The translations under genes were made by a program, and so were the position numbers. This document shows positions 26,870-38,200 of a stretch of 64,000 bases of DNA, piece by piece. The notes beneath the pieces are model-generated. The model saw only the letters and a list, made by a program, of their open reading frames with translations. It did no database searches and was not told where the DNA came from. The stretch comes from Bacillus haynesii (GTDB lineage: Bacteria > Bacillota > Bacilli > Bacillales > Bacillaceae), in the NCBI RefSeq assembly GCF_001969855.1, contig NZ_MRBL01000018.1, forward strand, positions 62,001 to 126,000, given 5' to 3'. Positions within the stretch are counted from its first letter, which is position 1; every line of letters starts with the position of its first letter.

Positions 26870-27985
26870 TTGAACCAATCCTATCTCACAGCTGCGCTTC
26901 GGGCCGTGTATGTGTTGTTTTTGGCCGCTGCTTGCGGAGCGGTCGGCTACTACTCTTTTCCGTTAACCTATCCTTTTGTGATTGCGCTTATTCTCGCCGT
27001 CATGATCAACCCTTTTGTGGAATGGCTCGATAAGCGGACCGGGTTCCCGAGAGGCGTCAATGTCGGCATTGTGCTGTGCGGCTTTTTGATCGCCGGCGCG
27101 GGCTTTTTGACACTGGTCGTTGCCGAGATCGTCTCTGGAACGGCTTATTTAGCTAAAATACTCCCCGTCCAGTTTAATAAAGCCGCTCTTTATATCGAAT
27201 CGTTTTTTACGAATCAAATCATGCCGCTGTATAATCAGCTGGCCGCTTTTTTTGACGGGCTTGAAGCCGCCCAGCAGGAATCGATCATTACACAGGTCCA
27301 AAATTTGGGCAGTGAACTCGCTTCAGGCACCGCTTTGTTTCTTTCAAAAATTCTTGAGATGGTGCCCCTTTTTTTCGCCATTCTGCCGAATACGGCAGCC
27401 GTGCTGATCTTTTCGCTCCTGGCCACTTTTTTTATCAGCAAAGATCTGCATAAAATACAAAACAAGGCGCGGTCTGTTCTTCCTGATCGGCTGATCTCGG
27501 GTACAGCGGCTGTCTATGCAGAATTGAAAAGAGCGCTGGCAGGCTTTGTGAAGGCCCAGCTTACCCTTGTGTCGATGACGATGGTGCTCGTGTTGATCGG
27601 GCTTTCCGTGTTGAAGGTCAATCATGCTGTGGCCATCGCTTTTCTCATCGGGCTGGTCGACCTGCTGCCGTATTTGGGAGCAGGATCTGTATTTGTCCCG
27701 TGGATTGTCTATCTAGCAGCGTCAAAGCAGCTGCCGCTCGCGATCGGCCTCGGAGTTCTGTACATCGTCGTGCTCGTCTTCAGGCAGCTTGCCGAACCGA
27801 AGATTTTGAGCCGGTCAATCGGACTTCACCCTTTGGGAACATTGATCGCGCTGTTTGCCGGTTTCAAATTGTTTGGCTTTCTCGGATTGATCATGGGCCC
27901 CGCCCTTCTCGTTCTCATTCAGGCTCTCTTTACAACAGGTATTTTTAAAGACATATGGCTGTTTATTAAAGGAAATGAAAAATAA
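26870..27985 (+). CDS. ytvI: AI-2E family permease YtvI
   Basis: A polytopic membrane protein of the AI-2E/PerM family (sporulation integral membrane protein YtvI subgroup), with substrate unknown. The 371 residues have about eight helices and the family features DLLPYLGAGSVFVPW and FRQLAEPKILSRSIGLHPL near the C-terminus. The start is TTG at 26870 with CAGGAGG 7 nt before it. The gene ends in a hairpin shared with fxsA. Confidence 0.87.
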   Translation: MNQSYLTAALRAVYVLFLAAACGAVGYYSFPLTYPFVIALILAVMINPFVEWLDKRTGFPRGVNVGIVLCGFLIAGAGFLTLVVAEIVSGTAYLAKILPVQFNKAALYIESFFTNQIMPLYNQLAAFFDGLEAAQQESIITQVQNLGSELASGTALFLSKILEMVPLFFAILPNTAAVLIFSLLATFFISKDLHKIQNKARSVLPDRLISGTAAVYAELKRALAGFVKAQLTLVSMTMVLVLIGLSVLKVNHAVAIAFLIGLVDLLPYLGAGSVFVPWIVYLAASKQLPLAIGLGVLYIVVLVFRQLAEPKILSRSIGLHPLGTLIALFAGFKLFGFLGLIMGPALLVLIQALFTTGIFKDIWLFIKGNEK

Positions 27986-28020
27986 GCGGCATCCTGCATT
28001 TTCCATGCGGGATGCCGCTT
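27984..28020. terminator. Bidirectional hairpin, ytvI / fxsA
   Basis: A 16-bp near-perfect GC-rich stem (AAGCGGCATCC... / ...GGGATGCCGCTT) with a 5-nt loop between the converging stops. T-runs are weak on both sides. Confidence 0.8.
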
Positions 28021-28026
28021 ATCGGG

Positions 28027-28413
28027 TTATTTGATGATGTTGATCCGCCTGCCTTCAGACATCCTCTTCAGCTTGCGGGATATGAACGGTTTGAAACGGC
28101 TGCGCGTTGCCGGCAGCAGCAGCAGTAAACCGATGATATCCGATAAAAAACCGGGCAGCAAAAGCAGCATGCCGCCTATGAAAATACAAAGCCCGTCCAA
28201 AATCGCATCTCCCGGCATCTTTCCGTACTGAAGATCGCGCTGAACTTTGTAGTAGACTTCGATTCCTTGTTTTTTGGCGAGAGCGGCCCCGAGAAATCCC
28301 GTCAAAATGATCAGCAAAACGGTCGGCAGTACACCGATCCAATTAGCGGACAAGAGGAACAGACCGATTTCACTCGCTGGAAAAATGACGAGAAATAATA
28401 AGAAAAACTTCAT
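28027..28413 (-). CDS. fxsA: FxsA family membrane protein
   Basis: Small inner-membrane protein of the FxsA family (known as a suppressor of phage F exclusion in E. coli); its Bacillus role is unknown. The 128 residues have hydrophobic segments at about 1-18, 25-43, 71-95, and the family motif EIGLFLLS then GFLGAALAKKQG. The ATG at 28413 has GAGGTG at 6 nt; the GTG nine bases upstream lies inside the ribosome site. It is downstream of pyk on the same strand. Confidence 0.85.
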   Translation of the reverse strand: MKFFLLFLVIFPASEIGLFLLSANWIGVLPTVLLIILTGFLGAALAKKQGIEVYYKVQRDLQYGKMPGDAILDGLCIFIGGMLLLLPGFLSDIIGLLLLLPATRSRFKPFISRKLKRMSEGRRINIIK

Positions 28414-28477
28414 TGTCTTCACCTCATAATTCTAAAATGGAAGCGAACGGCCGCCCTATTTTGCTTGTGCCGCCTGC

Positions 28478-28506
28478 AAAAAAAGAAGGGAAAAGCTTCC
28501 CTTCTT
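28478..28506 (-). terminator. Distal pyk terminator (copy 1 of a duplicated hairpin)
   Basis: AAGAAGGGAA / TTCCCTTCTT, followed on the minus strand by seven T. It is the only member of the local hairpin cluster with a full T-run, so pfkA-pyk transcripts probably end here. Confidence 0.75.
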
Positions 28507-28689
28507 CCAGCGTATTGTCAAACCCTCGCATTCGTTGTCAGGCTTGCGCGTCGGTGCTCACGAATTCAAACATTCGCTCCGCTCCGATGCTCGGCCTTCC
28601 TAGACTGCAAGGGTTTTCAATCACGCTGTATTAAAGGATGACAAAATCCTAAAACTGAAAAACGTTTTAGGATTTTGTCATCAATCTGA
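28507..28689. repeat. Hairpin-rich element between two copies of the pyk terminator
   Basis: Two dyads are visible. First, an imperfect 110-nt dyad bounded by TCAAACCCT (near 28518) and AGGGTTTTCA (near 28610), with internal ATTCG/CGAAT pairing. Second, a perfect 19-bp hairpin at 28637-28655 / 28664-28682 (GATGACAAAATCCTAAAAC and its complement). No transposase or credible gene is present. It has the look of a small dispersed or MITE-like element, but copy number is unknown. Confidence 0.45.
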
Positions 28690-28712
28690 AAGAAGGGAAA
28701 GATTCCCTTCTT
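28690..28712 (-). terminator. Proximal hairpin after pyk (copy 2)
   Basis: AAGAAGGGAA, 3 nt, TTCCCTTCTT: the same stem as the distal copy but without a T-run. It lies 12 nt after the pyk stop. Confidence 0.6.
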
Positions 28713-28724
28713 CTCAATAAGCGA

Positions 28725-30482
28725 TTAAAGTACGCTTGCACGTCCTTTGTAAACAGCTCCGCGGGCAGAGTCGACCGTAATGTCTTCTCCCTCTTTCAGA
28801 ATGGAAGTCGCATTTTCCATTCCGACGATGACAGGAATGCCGAGGCTTAAGCCTACGACTGCCGCGTGGCTTGTTAAACCGCCTTCTTCCGTAATCAGTG
28901 CAGCCGCTTTTTCAAGGGATGCCATCATGTCACGATCCGTGCTTTTTGTAACCAAAACGGCGCCATCTTTCATTTTTTTGTCCGCTTCTTGTGCATTTTG
29001 AGCGATGACAACTTCACCAAACGCAGATTTGCGTCCGATTCCCTGGCCTTTTGCGACCACGTCTCCGACAACATACACTTTCATCAAGTTTGTTGTACCG
29101 GCTTCACCGACAGCTCCAGCCGTGATAACGATCAAGTCGCCGTGGCGTACGATGCCTGTATCAAGAGATTTTTGCACCGCTTTTTCAAGCATTTCGTCAG
29201 TGGAGCTGTGGTTTTGTCCGCTTGTTGCAAAAACGCCGAAGACAAGAGACAGCTTTCTTGAAACCGCATCGTTTACAGTAACTGCGACAATCGGCGCCTG
29301 CGGGCGATATTTGGAAATCATTCTCGCCGTATGGCCGCTTTCTGTCGGTGTGACGATGGCATTCACATCAAGGTTGATTGCCGTATGCGCCACAGACTGG
29401 CCGATCGCATCTGTAATTGACATGCTGACTTGCTTGCTTCGTGCGGAAAGGATCTTTTTATGGTTGAGCGCTTCTTCTGAACGGGAAGCGATATTGTGCA
29501 TCGTCTGAACGGCTTCAACAGGATAATTTCCCGCAGCCGTTTCACCTGAAAGCATGATCGCGTCAGTTCCGTCAAAGATCGCATTGGCGACGTCGCTCGC
29601 TTCCGCGCGTGTCGGACGCGGATTGCGCTGCATGCTGTCAAGCATTTGGGTAGCCGTGATGACAGGCTTGCCAAGTGCATTGCATTTTTTGATCAGTTCT
29701 TTTTGAACGAGCGGCACTTCTTCGGCAGGGATTTCTACACCCAGGTCTCCACGTGCAACCATCAGACCGTCTGATACTTCAAGAATGGCATCGATGTTGT
29801 CAACGCCTTCCTGGTTTTCGATTTTTGGAATGATTTGAATATCTGCCGCATTGTGCTCTTCAAGAAGTTCGCGGATTTCAAGGACATCCGACGGACGGCG
29901 TACAAAAGATGCCGCGATGAAATCAACGCCCTGCTCGATACCGAACACGATGTCGTTTGCGTCTTTTTCCGTAATTCCCGGAAGATTGACGCTGACGCCC
30001 GGCACATTCACGCCTTTTTTGTTTTTCAGCGTTCCGCTGTTCATCACTTTCGTGACGATTTCACGCTTGTCCTTGTTTATGTCTGTGACTTCAAGTCCGA
30101 TCAATCCATCGTCAAGCAAAACCGTTGAACCAATTGACACATCGTGAATCAGCCCATCATATGTAACTGAGATTTTGGCAGGCGTACCGATGACTTCGTC
30201 CATTGAAACGATCAGCTGGGAACCAGCATCCAGTTCGATTGAACCGCCTTCCATAGTGTGCGTGCGGATTTCCGGCCCTTTCGTATCAAGAAGGATACCG
30301 ATATCTTTTCCCAGCTTGCCGGCTGCTTCGCGAATGTTTTTAATTCTTGCGCCGTGCTCTTCAAAATCTCCATGGGAAAAGTTCAGGCGCGCCACGTTCA
30401 TTCCGGCCTCCATCAGCTGGGTGAGCTTTTCGACACTTTCGCTGGCCGGTCCAATTGTACAAACTATTTTAGTCTTTCTCAT
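28725..30482 (-). CDS. pyk: Pyruvate kinase
   Basis: Last glycolytic step, PEP + ADP to pyruvate + ATP. Motifs: [28 protein letters not shown], the catalytic [12 protein letters not shown] and [10 protein letters not shown]. The 585 residues include the extra C-terminal PEP-utiliser-like domain (about 475-585, with [21 protein letters not shown]) typical of bacilli. It follows pfkA by 24 nt in one operon. Confidence 0.98.
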   Translation of the reverse strand: MRKTKIVCTIGPASESVEKLTQLMEAGMNVARLNFSHGDFEEHGARIKNIREAAGKLGKDIGILLDTKGPEIRTHTMEGGSIELDAGSQLIVSMDEVIGTPAKISVTYDGLIHDVSIGSTVLLDDGLIGLEVTDINKDKREIVTKVMNSGTLKNKKGVNVPGVSVNLPGITEKDANDIVFGIEQGVDFIAASFVRRPSDVLEIRELLEEHNAADIQIIPKIENQEGVDNIDAILEVSDGLMVARGDLGVEIPAEEVPLVQKELIKKCNALGKPVITATQMLDSMQRNPRPTRAEASDVANAIFDGTDAIMLSGETAAGNYPVEAVQTMHNIASRSEEALNHKKILSARSKQVSMSITDAIGQSVAHTAINLDVNAIVTPTESGHTARMISKYRPQAPIVAVTVNDAVSRKLSLVFGVFATSGQNHSSTDEMLEKAVQKSLDTGIVRHGDLIVITAGAVGEAGTTNLMKVYVVGDVVAKGQGIGRKSAFGEVVIAQNAQEADKKMKDGAVLVTKSTDRDMMASLEKAAALITEEGGLTSHAAVVGLSLGIPVIVGMENATSILKEGEDITVDSARGAVYKGRASVL

Positions 30483-30506
30483 ATTGCTTCCTCCTCGGGT
30501 TTTACA

Positions 30507-31493
<987 letters not shown>

Positions 31494-31526
31494 TTACCTT
31501 AACACGTTCATTGCCGCTAAAACAAT

Positions 31527-31558
31527 GAAAAAGGGATGAAAATTTTCCGAAAATCCCT
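31527..31558 (-). terminator. Terminator-like hairpin in the pfkA leader
   Basis: Minus strand AGGGAT / ATCCCT with an inner TTTTC..GAAAA pairing, followed by TTTTTC. It lies between the promoter and the start codon, where it could attenuate transcription. No ligand domain is recognised. Confidence 0.45.
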
Positions 31559-31572
31559 ATAAAACCTTACTC

Positions 31573-31601
31573 ATTATACAATTAAACAAAAAGTTTTTAA
31601 A
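31573..31601 (-). promoter_or_regulatory. Sigma-A promoter of pfkA-pyk
   Basis: Minus strand TTTAAA, 17 nt, TATAAT: consensus -10, weak -35. Confidence 0.6.
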
Positions 31602-31673
31602 TAAATTTTAAGCAAACTCTTTGAAAAATCGCGGGTGACAGACACAATCCTTTCACTTTTCACCTTTGCCCAT

Positions 31674-31711
31674 AAAAAATAAACGTGAGCCAAAGGCCTC
31701 ACGTTTATTTA
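31674..31711 (-). terminator. Terminator of accDA
   Basis: Minus strand AATAAACGTGAG / CTCACGTTTATT around a short loop, followed by a T-run; it overlaps the accA stop. Confidence 0.9.
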
Positions 31712-32686
31712 TTTTATCCCAACATATTGGTTTTCAGTCGAAATTTTTCCAATTGATTTATACTTGTTATATCTTTGTTGGATCAGCTCGTTCTTATCCA
31801 GCTTCAGCAGGGATTTGAGCTCGCCTTTCAGCGCTTCGTCGATGTAGGCAGCCTGCTGCTCCACATCGCGGTGTGCTCCGCCTCTTACTTCTTTTATAAC
31901 ATGATCTATAATATCCAATTCTTTAAGGTCCGGAGCGGTGATTTTCATTGTTTCTGCCGCTTTTTTCGCGAGTCCTGAATCCTTCCAGAGGATAGCAGCC
32001 GCTCCCTCGGGAGAGATCACCGAATAAGTTGAGTTTTCCAGCATCAATAAGCGGTTTGCGACGCCGAGCGCAAGCGCTCCCCCGCTGCCGCCTTCTCCGA
32101 TGACGATCGAGATGACCGGCACAGAGAGTCCGGCCATTTCAAAAAGGTTTTTGGCAATTGCTTCACTTTGCCCCCGCTCTTCAGCTGCTTTTCCCGGGTA
32201 TGCTCCTTTTGTATCAATAAAGCAGATGATCGGCCTGTTAAATTTATCGGCCTGCTTCATCAGCCTGAGCGCTTTGCGGTAGCCTTCCGGATGCGGCATT
32301 CCGAAGTTGCGGCGGATGTTTTCTTTTGTATCCTTGCCGCGCTGTTGACCGATCACTGTCACAGGAAGGCCCCGGAACTTGGCAATTCCGCCGACAATCG
32401 CTTCATCATCACCGAAATAACGATCTCCGTGGCACTCAAAAAAATCGGTAAAGAGATGTTCGATATAATCGAGCGTTGTCGGACGGTTCGGATGCCTTGC
32501 AATCTGGACTCTGTCCCAGGCTTTCAGATTTGTATAAATGTCTTCTTCAAGCCTTTCAAGACGAGCTTCAAGCTTCGTAATTTCAGAGCTTAAATCCATA
32601 TCGGAATCCTGTGTGAACCTTTTCAATTCGGCGATCTTTTCACGCAGTTCGACCACCGGTTTTTCAAATTCTAATTCTCCAGCCAC
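31709..32686 (-). CDS. accA: Acetyl-CoA carboxylase carboxyltransferase subunit alpha
   Basis: Carboxyltransferase half that, with AccD, moves CO2 from biotinyl-AccB to acetyl-CoA to make malonyl-CoA for fatty acids. The 325 residues include the crotonase-like core with oxyanion-hole glycines ([16 protein letters not shown]) and an N-terminal helical extension. The start is GTG at 32686 with GGAGG upstream, overlapping the accD stop by 16 nt, so the two subunits are translationally coupled. Confidence 0.97.
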   Translation of the reverse strand: MAGELEFEKPVVELREKIAELKRFTQDSDMDLSSEITKLEARLERLEEDIYTNLKAWDRVQIARHPNRPTTLDYIEHLFTDFFECHGDRYFGDDEAIVGGIAKFRGLPVTVIGQQRGKDTKENIRRNFGMPHPEGYRKALRLMKQADKFNRPIICFIDTKGAYPGKAAEERGQSEAIAKNLFEMAGLSVPVISIVIGEGGSGGALALGVANRLLMLENSTYSVISPEGAAAILWKDSGLAKKAAETMKITAPDLKELDIIDHVIKEVRGGAHRDVEQQAAYIDEALKGELKSLLKLDKNELIQQRYNKYKSIGKISTENQYVGIK

Positions 32687-33546
32687 TCGAGATCACCTCC
32701 AGTTTGGTGCATTTTCAAAATGCTGCCGAGCGTTTTTTTCATGTCAGCTCTGTGAACGACGGAATCAAGCTGGCCATGCTTTAACAGAAATTCCGCAGTC
32801 TGAAAATCCTCAGGCAGTTCTTCACGGATGGTTTGTTCGATAATTCTTCTGCCGGCAAAGCCGATCAGCGCGCCCGGCTCGGCAAGGTTGTAGTCACCGA
32901 GGGATGCGAAGCTTGCGGATACACCGCCGGTTGTCGGATGCGTCATCACTGAAATGATCAAGCCCTGCTCTTCGCTGAACAGCTTCAAAGCGGAGCTTGT
33001 TTTAGCCATTTGCATCAAGCTGAGAAGGCCTTCCTGCATTCTTGCGCCGCCTGATGCGGTAAAAATGATGAAAGGCACTTTTTCTTCTCTTGCCTTTTCG
33101 ATTGCAAGCGTAATTTTTTCGCCAACGACAGATCCCATGCTTCCCATTCTGAAAGATGAATCCATTACGGCCACGACTGCCGGAGATCCGTCAATCGTCC
33201 CTTTTCCGGTGACAACCGCTTCATTCAGCGACGTTTTTTCCCGGTCTTTTTGCAGTTTTTCAAGGTATCCCGGGAATTCCAGCGGGTTTTCAGACATCAT
33301 ATCCTGATTGAATTCTTCAAAGGAGCCATTGTCCAGCAGGCTTTTTATACGCTGCTTCGCGTTCATTTGAAGATGGTAACCACAGTTCATGCAGACCCTT
33401 AAGTTTTTATCCAGCTCTTTTGTGAGCATGATTTTTTTGCAATCCGGGCATTTTGTCATGATCCCTTCCGGTACATCTTGCTTCGCTGATTCCGCGGGAA
33501 CGGAAGCGTATTTTTTTTTCTTTTTGCTGAATATATCTTTTAACAA
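32671..33546 (-). CDS. accD: Acetyl-CoA carboxylase carboxyltransferase subunit beta
   Basis: Partner of AccA. The N-terminal zinc ribbon has C33, C36, C52 and C55; the crotonase-fold core includes [24 protein letters not shown] and [15 protein letters not shown]. The 291 residues are normal. The start is TTG at 33546 with GGGAGG 7 nt upstream. It is the first gene of accDA, with its own promoter. Confidence 0.97.
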   Translation of the reverse strand: MLKDIFSKKKKKYASVPAESAKQDVPEGIMTKCPDCKKIMLTKELDKNLRVCMNCGYHLQMNAKQRIKSLLDNGSFEEFNQDMMSENPLEFPGYLEKLQKDREKTSLNEAVVTGKGTIDGSPAVVAVMDSSFRMGSMGSVVGEKITLAIEKAREEKVPFIIFTASGGARMQEGLLSLMQMAKTSSALKLFSEEQGLIISVMTHPTTGGVSASFASLGDYNLAEPGALIGFAGRRIIEQTIREELPEDFQTAEFLLKHGQLDSVVHRADMKKTLGSILKMHQTGGDLEWLEN

Positions 33547-33627
33547 AAGATTACCTCCCTTTTCTGAAGGGTTTTCTTCATGTATGCCTGTCCTGTTTAT
33601 AGACTAGAACATCACTATACCGAAACT

Positions 33628-33656
33628 ATTGTACTTTTTTTGTCAAACGGTGTCAT
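33628..33656 (-). promoter_or_regulatory. Candidate sigma-A promoter of accDA
   Basis: Minus strand ATGACA, 17 nt, TACAAT. A perfect TTGACA lies inside the spacer but is badly placed for any -10. Confidence 0.5.
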
Positions 33657-33846
33657 CCTCAATTCGACATTTTTGACCGGCAAACAGCCGAATCGCACTT
33701 TATGCGGTTAGAGACTGACAAATTGATATATCAGCCTTGAGAGCGGATACAAAAGTCCGGAAAAGCGATTTGAAAAAAATTTTCACAACCCGCATATTCC
33801 CTTACAAGTGTCCCCAATAAGAGGAAAAACCGAACATCATATTCGA

Positions 33847-33891
33847 TAAACAGCGCGTGACGGCTCTTTAGGCCAGAGCAATCACGCGCTG
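33847..33891 (-). terminator. Terminator after ytsJ
   Basis: CAGCGCGTGA / TCACGCGCTG outer stem with an inner GCTCT / AGAGC pairing; the following tract is TTTATC, so the T-run is short. Confidence 0.7.
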
Positions 33892-33907
33892 ATCAAAAAA
33901 TGGACTT

Positions 33908-35143
33908 TTATTTCCCTTCAATCACTGCAAGCTTTCTTGTTTTTTCAGCGACTTCTTCAGGATCGACATCGATTCGTGCAACGCCTGTTTCCATCGCGGC
34001 TTTGGCTACCGCTTTGGCAACGGCCGGTGCGACCCTTGGATCGAACGGAGCCGGAATGACATATTCGGGGCTCAGCTCTTCATCGGAAACGAGTGATGCG
34101 ATCGCCTCAACCGCAGCGATTTTCATCTCTTCGTTGATATGTGTCGCGCGGACGTCGAGCGCCCCGCGGAAGATGCCGGGGAATGCGAGAACGTTGTTCA
34201 CTTGGTTAGGGAAGTCAGAACGTCCCGTTCCAACGACGCTTGCTCCGGCTTCATGCGCTTCAGCAGGCATGATTTCGGGATTTGGATTCGCCATGGCGAA
34301 GATGATCGGTTTGTCAGCCATGCTTTCGACCATTTCTTTTGTCAGAGCGCCTTCGACGGAAACCCCGATAAAGACATCGGCGTCTTTGATCACGTCTTTG
34401 AGCGATCCGTCTATACGGTTTTTGTTCGTATATTTTGCAACTTCTTCTTTAACAGCATTCATACCGTTCGGACGGCCTTCGTAAATCGCGCCTTTCGTGT
34501 CGCACATGATGATGTCGCGCACGCCGAAATGATAAAGAAGCTTAATGATGGCAATTCCCGCTGCGCCAGCTCCGTTCGCCACAACTTTGACGGAAGACAT
34601 CGTTTTGCCGGACAGCTTAAGCGCATTGACGAGACCTGCTACCGTTACGATTGCTGTACCGTGCTGGTCATCGTGAAACACCGGAATTTTCGTTTCTTTT
34701 TTGAGACGTTCTTCAATAACAAAACAGTTCGGCGCTGCAATGTCTTCAAGGTTGACGCCGCCGAATGTCGGCTCAAGCAGCTTGACCGTCTCAACAATTT
34801 TGTCGACATCAGATGTATTTAAACAGATTGGGAAAGCGTCCACACCGGCGAAACTTTTGAAAAGAACCGCTTTTCCTTCCATAACAGGGAGGGCGGCTTC
34901 AGGGCCGATATTGCCGAGGCCGAGCACAGCCGTTCCGTCCGAGACGACTGCTACCATGTTTCCCTTCATTGTATAATCATATACTTTGCTGTTATCATCG
35001 TAAATCGCTTTGCAGGGTTCAGCCACACCCGGAGAATATGCAAGGCTTAAATCGTCCGCATTGCGAACCTGCACTTTTGATTTTGATTCCAATTTGCCCT
35101 GGTTTACTTTGTGCATATGCAGCGCTTTTTCTTTCAATGACAT
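33908..35143 (-). CDS. ytsJ: NADP-dependent malic enzyme YtsJ
   Basis: Decarboxylates malate to pyruvate with NADP; in B. subtilis YtsJ is the main malic enzyme for growth on malate and NADPH balance. The 411 residues show the malic N-terminal domain (LAYSPGVAEPC, VSDGTAVLGLGNIGP) with the catalytic Lys in VMEGKAVLFK and FHDDQHGTA metal ligands, then a Rossmann domain (VANGAGAAGIAI). The ATG at 35143 has AAGGAG at 11 nt; a GTG 12 nt upstream abuts the ribosome site. A TAAGATTCT / AGAATCTTA dyad (35200-35233) lies in its leader. Confidence 0.95.
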   Translation of the reverse strand: MSLKEKALHMHKVNQGKLESKSKVQVRNADDLSLAYSPGVAEPCKAIYDDNSKVYDYTMKGNMVAVVSDGTAVLGLGNIGPEAALPVMEGKAVLFKSFAGVDAFPICLNTSDVDKIVETVKLLEPTFGGVNLEDIAAPNCFVIEERLKKETKIPVFHDDQHGTAIVTVAGLVNALKLSGKTMSSVKVVANGAGAAGIAIIKLLYHFGVRDIIMCDTKGAIYEGRPNGMNAVKEEVAKYTNKNRIDGSLKDVIKDADVFIGVSVEGALTKEMVESMADKPIIFAMANPNPEIMPAEAHEAGASVVGTGRSDFPNQVNNVLAFPGIFRGALDVRATHINEEMKIAAVEAIASLVSDEELSPEYVIPAPFDPRVAPAVAKAVAKAAMETGVARIDVDPEEVAEKTRKLAVIEGK

Positions 35144-35265
35144 GTTAACAAACACTCCTTCAAGGGAATTTTGCCAAAAACTTTGCTTCGTTTTCTGCTT
35201 AAGATTCTTGTAAGACGAACCCTAGAATCTTAAAAATGATAACACAGTTGACCGCTTTTTTGATC

Positions 35266-35297
35266 AAAAATGCTCAGGATACCTGTTATCTGAGCAC
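35266..35297 (-). terminator. Terminator of dnaE
   Basis: Minus strand TGCTCAG / CTGAGCA with a 12-nt loop, then TTTTTG. The 5' arm lies within the last dnaE codons. Confidence 0.75.
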
Positions 35298-38200
35298 GAC
35301 ATTTTTCTCACCTACAACGCTTTTAAGCCTGTAGAGGGCAGCGTGATCAGCCTTGATATTGTAGCTTTCCGGCAGCTGCACCGTTTGCTTCCGTTTTTCA
35401 TAATAGACGCAGACCGGCGTTTCCCCTTTGTGTTCAAGCAGAATGCTGCTGATCTTCTTGAAGATATCGTGGGTGTGCTGGCTTTCCTCCACTTTAATAT
35501 AGACGGACGGCTGCTTTTTTGCATGAAGCGATTCGACGAGCGATGCCGCGGCAATGATCAGCTGGCGCTTTTCATTCCTTGTCTCAAGGCGTCCTTCTGC
35601 AAAAAGCGATACGCCTTCTTCAAGGATCGGGGAAAGCTGCCTGAACTGTTCAGGAAAAACAACCGCCTCCATTTCCCCGCTTTCATCGCTCAGCTCCAGA
35701 AAAGCCATCGTCTGTCCCGTTTTTGTACGGATCGTCTTCATCTTCGTCAAAAGTCCGCCCAAAGCCGCCTTTTTACGGCTGGAGGCGAGCAGCTGAATAA
35801 TCGGCAGCGCACCTGCATGGTCCAGTTTCTTGCGGTGGACGCTCAGCGGATGGTCAGAAAAGTAAATGCCGAGCGTTTCCTTCTCGTGTGCCAGCAGGTC
35901 GACGAGCGGCATTTCTTCCGTCTCGGCGTACTTCGGCTTGATCGTCAAGCCTTCATCGAGAAAGAAGCCGAGCTGATCATTGTCTCCCGCAAACAATTCG
36001 GCATGCTCCAGCGCGACATCGACAGAAGCGAGCAAAGTAGCCCGGTTTTCACCGAATTCATCCATTGCTCCGGCAAAAATTAAAGCTTCAATCGTTTTCC
36101 GATTTACGCTTTTCACAGAAGTCCTGACACAAAAGTCAAACAAATCTGCGAACGGCTTTTCTTTTCTCGCCCTGTAGACCTCTTTTACAGCCGATATCCC
36201 GACGCCTTTAACAGCCCTTAAACTGTAGCGCAGCGCCCCGTTTTCCACGACGAACGGATAGCCGCTCTTATTGATTGAAGGTCCTAAAACATTCAGCCCT
36301 TTCCCTTTTGCTTCATAGATGTACTGAGCAAGCTTTTCCTCATTTCCGATCGCACTCGTCAAGAGGCCGCACATAAAGTAGAGGGGGTAATGCGCTTTTA
36401 AATAAGCGAGCTGGTAGCCGATCATGCTGTATGCAACCGCATGGCTCCGGTTAAAACCGTAATTGGCGAATTTTACAATCAGATCGTATACCTCATTAGC
36501 CGCTTGTTCGGAATACCCTTTTTTCAAGCATCCACTAATAAAATGATTTCTCTCTGTATCGAGAATTTCCTTGTTTTTTTTGCCGACCGCCCTTCGCAAA
36601 AGGTCGGCTTCTCCAAGCCTGAAACCCGCCATCCGGGATGCGATCATCATGATCTGTTCCTGATAAACGATAACCCCGTACGTATCTTTCAGAATATCGG
36701 CCAAATCCTCGTGCGGATAAGACACAGGAACCCGTCCATGCTTTCTTTCGATATACAGCGGGATGTTTTCCATCGGGCCCGGGCGGTACAAGGCATTGAC
36801 GGCGACAATGTCTTCAAGACTCGATGGCTCGAGCCTTTTTAAAACGTTTCTCATGCCGGCTGATTCGAGCTGGAAAATACCTGTCGTATCTCCTTCAGAC
36901 AGCAGCTTAAACGTCTGTTCATCTTCATAGGGAATCGCCGAGAAATCGATGGTGACCCGCTCGCTTTTTTCGATCAGCGTTTTGATCGATTCAATGAGCG
37001 TTAAATTGCGCAAGCCGAGAAAATCCATTTTCAATAGTCCCAAGTCTTCAAGATAGCCCATCGAATATTGCGTTAAATATACGCCGTCATGTCCTTCCTG
37101 TATCGGTATGATATTCGTCAGCGGCTCCTCGCTCAACACGACGCCCGCCGCATGAATAGACGTATGCCGCGGCAGCCCTTCGATTTTCTGCGCCGTTTTA
37201 AATATGTCCTGAAGCTTTTTTGACCCGTTTAGGCGCTTGCCCAGTTCAGGAGAAAGAGCTCTCGCCTCTTTCAGCGTCACTCCGGGTTTGGACGGAATCA
37301 GTTTCGCCAGCTGGTCAGCTTCTTTCGGACTGATGCCCATCACCCTGCCGACGTCCCGGAGCGCAGCTTTTGCAGCCAATGTACCGAACGTGATAATTTG
37401 TGCTACGTGCAGTGCCCCGTATTTATTTTTCACATACTGGATGACTTCATCCCTTCTCGTATCGGGAAAATCGATATCGATATCGGGCATGCTGATGCGT
37501 TCCGGATTTAAAAACCGTTCAAACAGCAATTTGTGCTTGATCGGATCAACATCGGTTATAAACAGCGTATAAGCGACGAGAGAACCGGCCGCCGACCCGC
37601 GCCCCGGCCCTGTAATAATGCCGTTATCGTGGGCGAACTTCATGAAATCCCAGACGATCAAAAAATAATCGCTGAACGCCATGTCGCGAATCACTTTCAG
37701 CTCATACTCAAGCCGTTCGACATACTCCCTTGGAGCGGCATCGAACCGTTTTTCCAATCCGAGAAAGCAAAGCTCGGCCAAATAATCGTCGGCATTCTTG
37801 CCGGAAGGCGCCGGATATTTCGGCAGGCGCGTCTGGCCAAGGCTTAGGTCCACCCGGCAGCGGTCCGCGATTTTGACTGTATTCTCCAACGCGTCCGGAC
37901 GATCCCTGTAAACGTCCAGCATTTCAGCGGGCGGCTTAAGCTCAAGATGCAGATCTCCTTCGGCCTTCATGTCTTCGTTCAGCTTCTCACCCGCTTTAAT
38001 CGCCTTTAAACACGTATAAGCTGCCGCGTCCTCTTTTTCGATGTAGCGTACATCGCCGGTTGCGGCAATCGGAATCCCCGTATGTTCGCTGAGCTCAAGA
38101 ATGCGTTCAGAAAGAAGCGGATCGCCCTTGTACGGCTGATACGACAAATAGAAGCTGCCCTCTCCGAAGATCGAAAGGCAGCGGAGGGCGGCGTCCTTCG

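Larger units (their letters stand above)
33547..33907. other. Intergenic region between accD and ytsJ
   Basis: About 360 bp. It holds the accD promoter (33628-33656) and the ytsJ terminator (33847-33891). The middle 190 bp carries no recognisable gene, and no FapR-type palindrome was seen near the accD promoter. Confidence 0.6.

Noticed and set aside
28413-28634. A 73-codon plus-strand frame running across the hairpin cluster after fxsA
   Set aside because: It reads through a terminator stem and a dyad element and has no ribosome site; the translated sequence is low-quality and best explained as repeat DNA.
33547-33907. FapR operator controlling accDA
   Set aside because: No 17-bp FapR palindrome was found near the accD promoter by eye.
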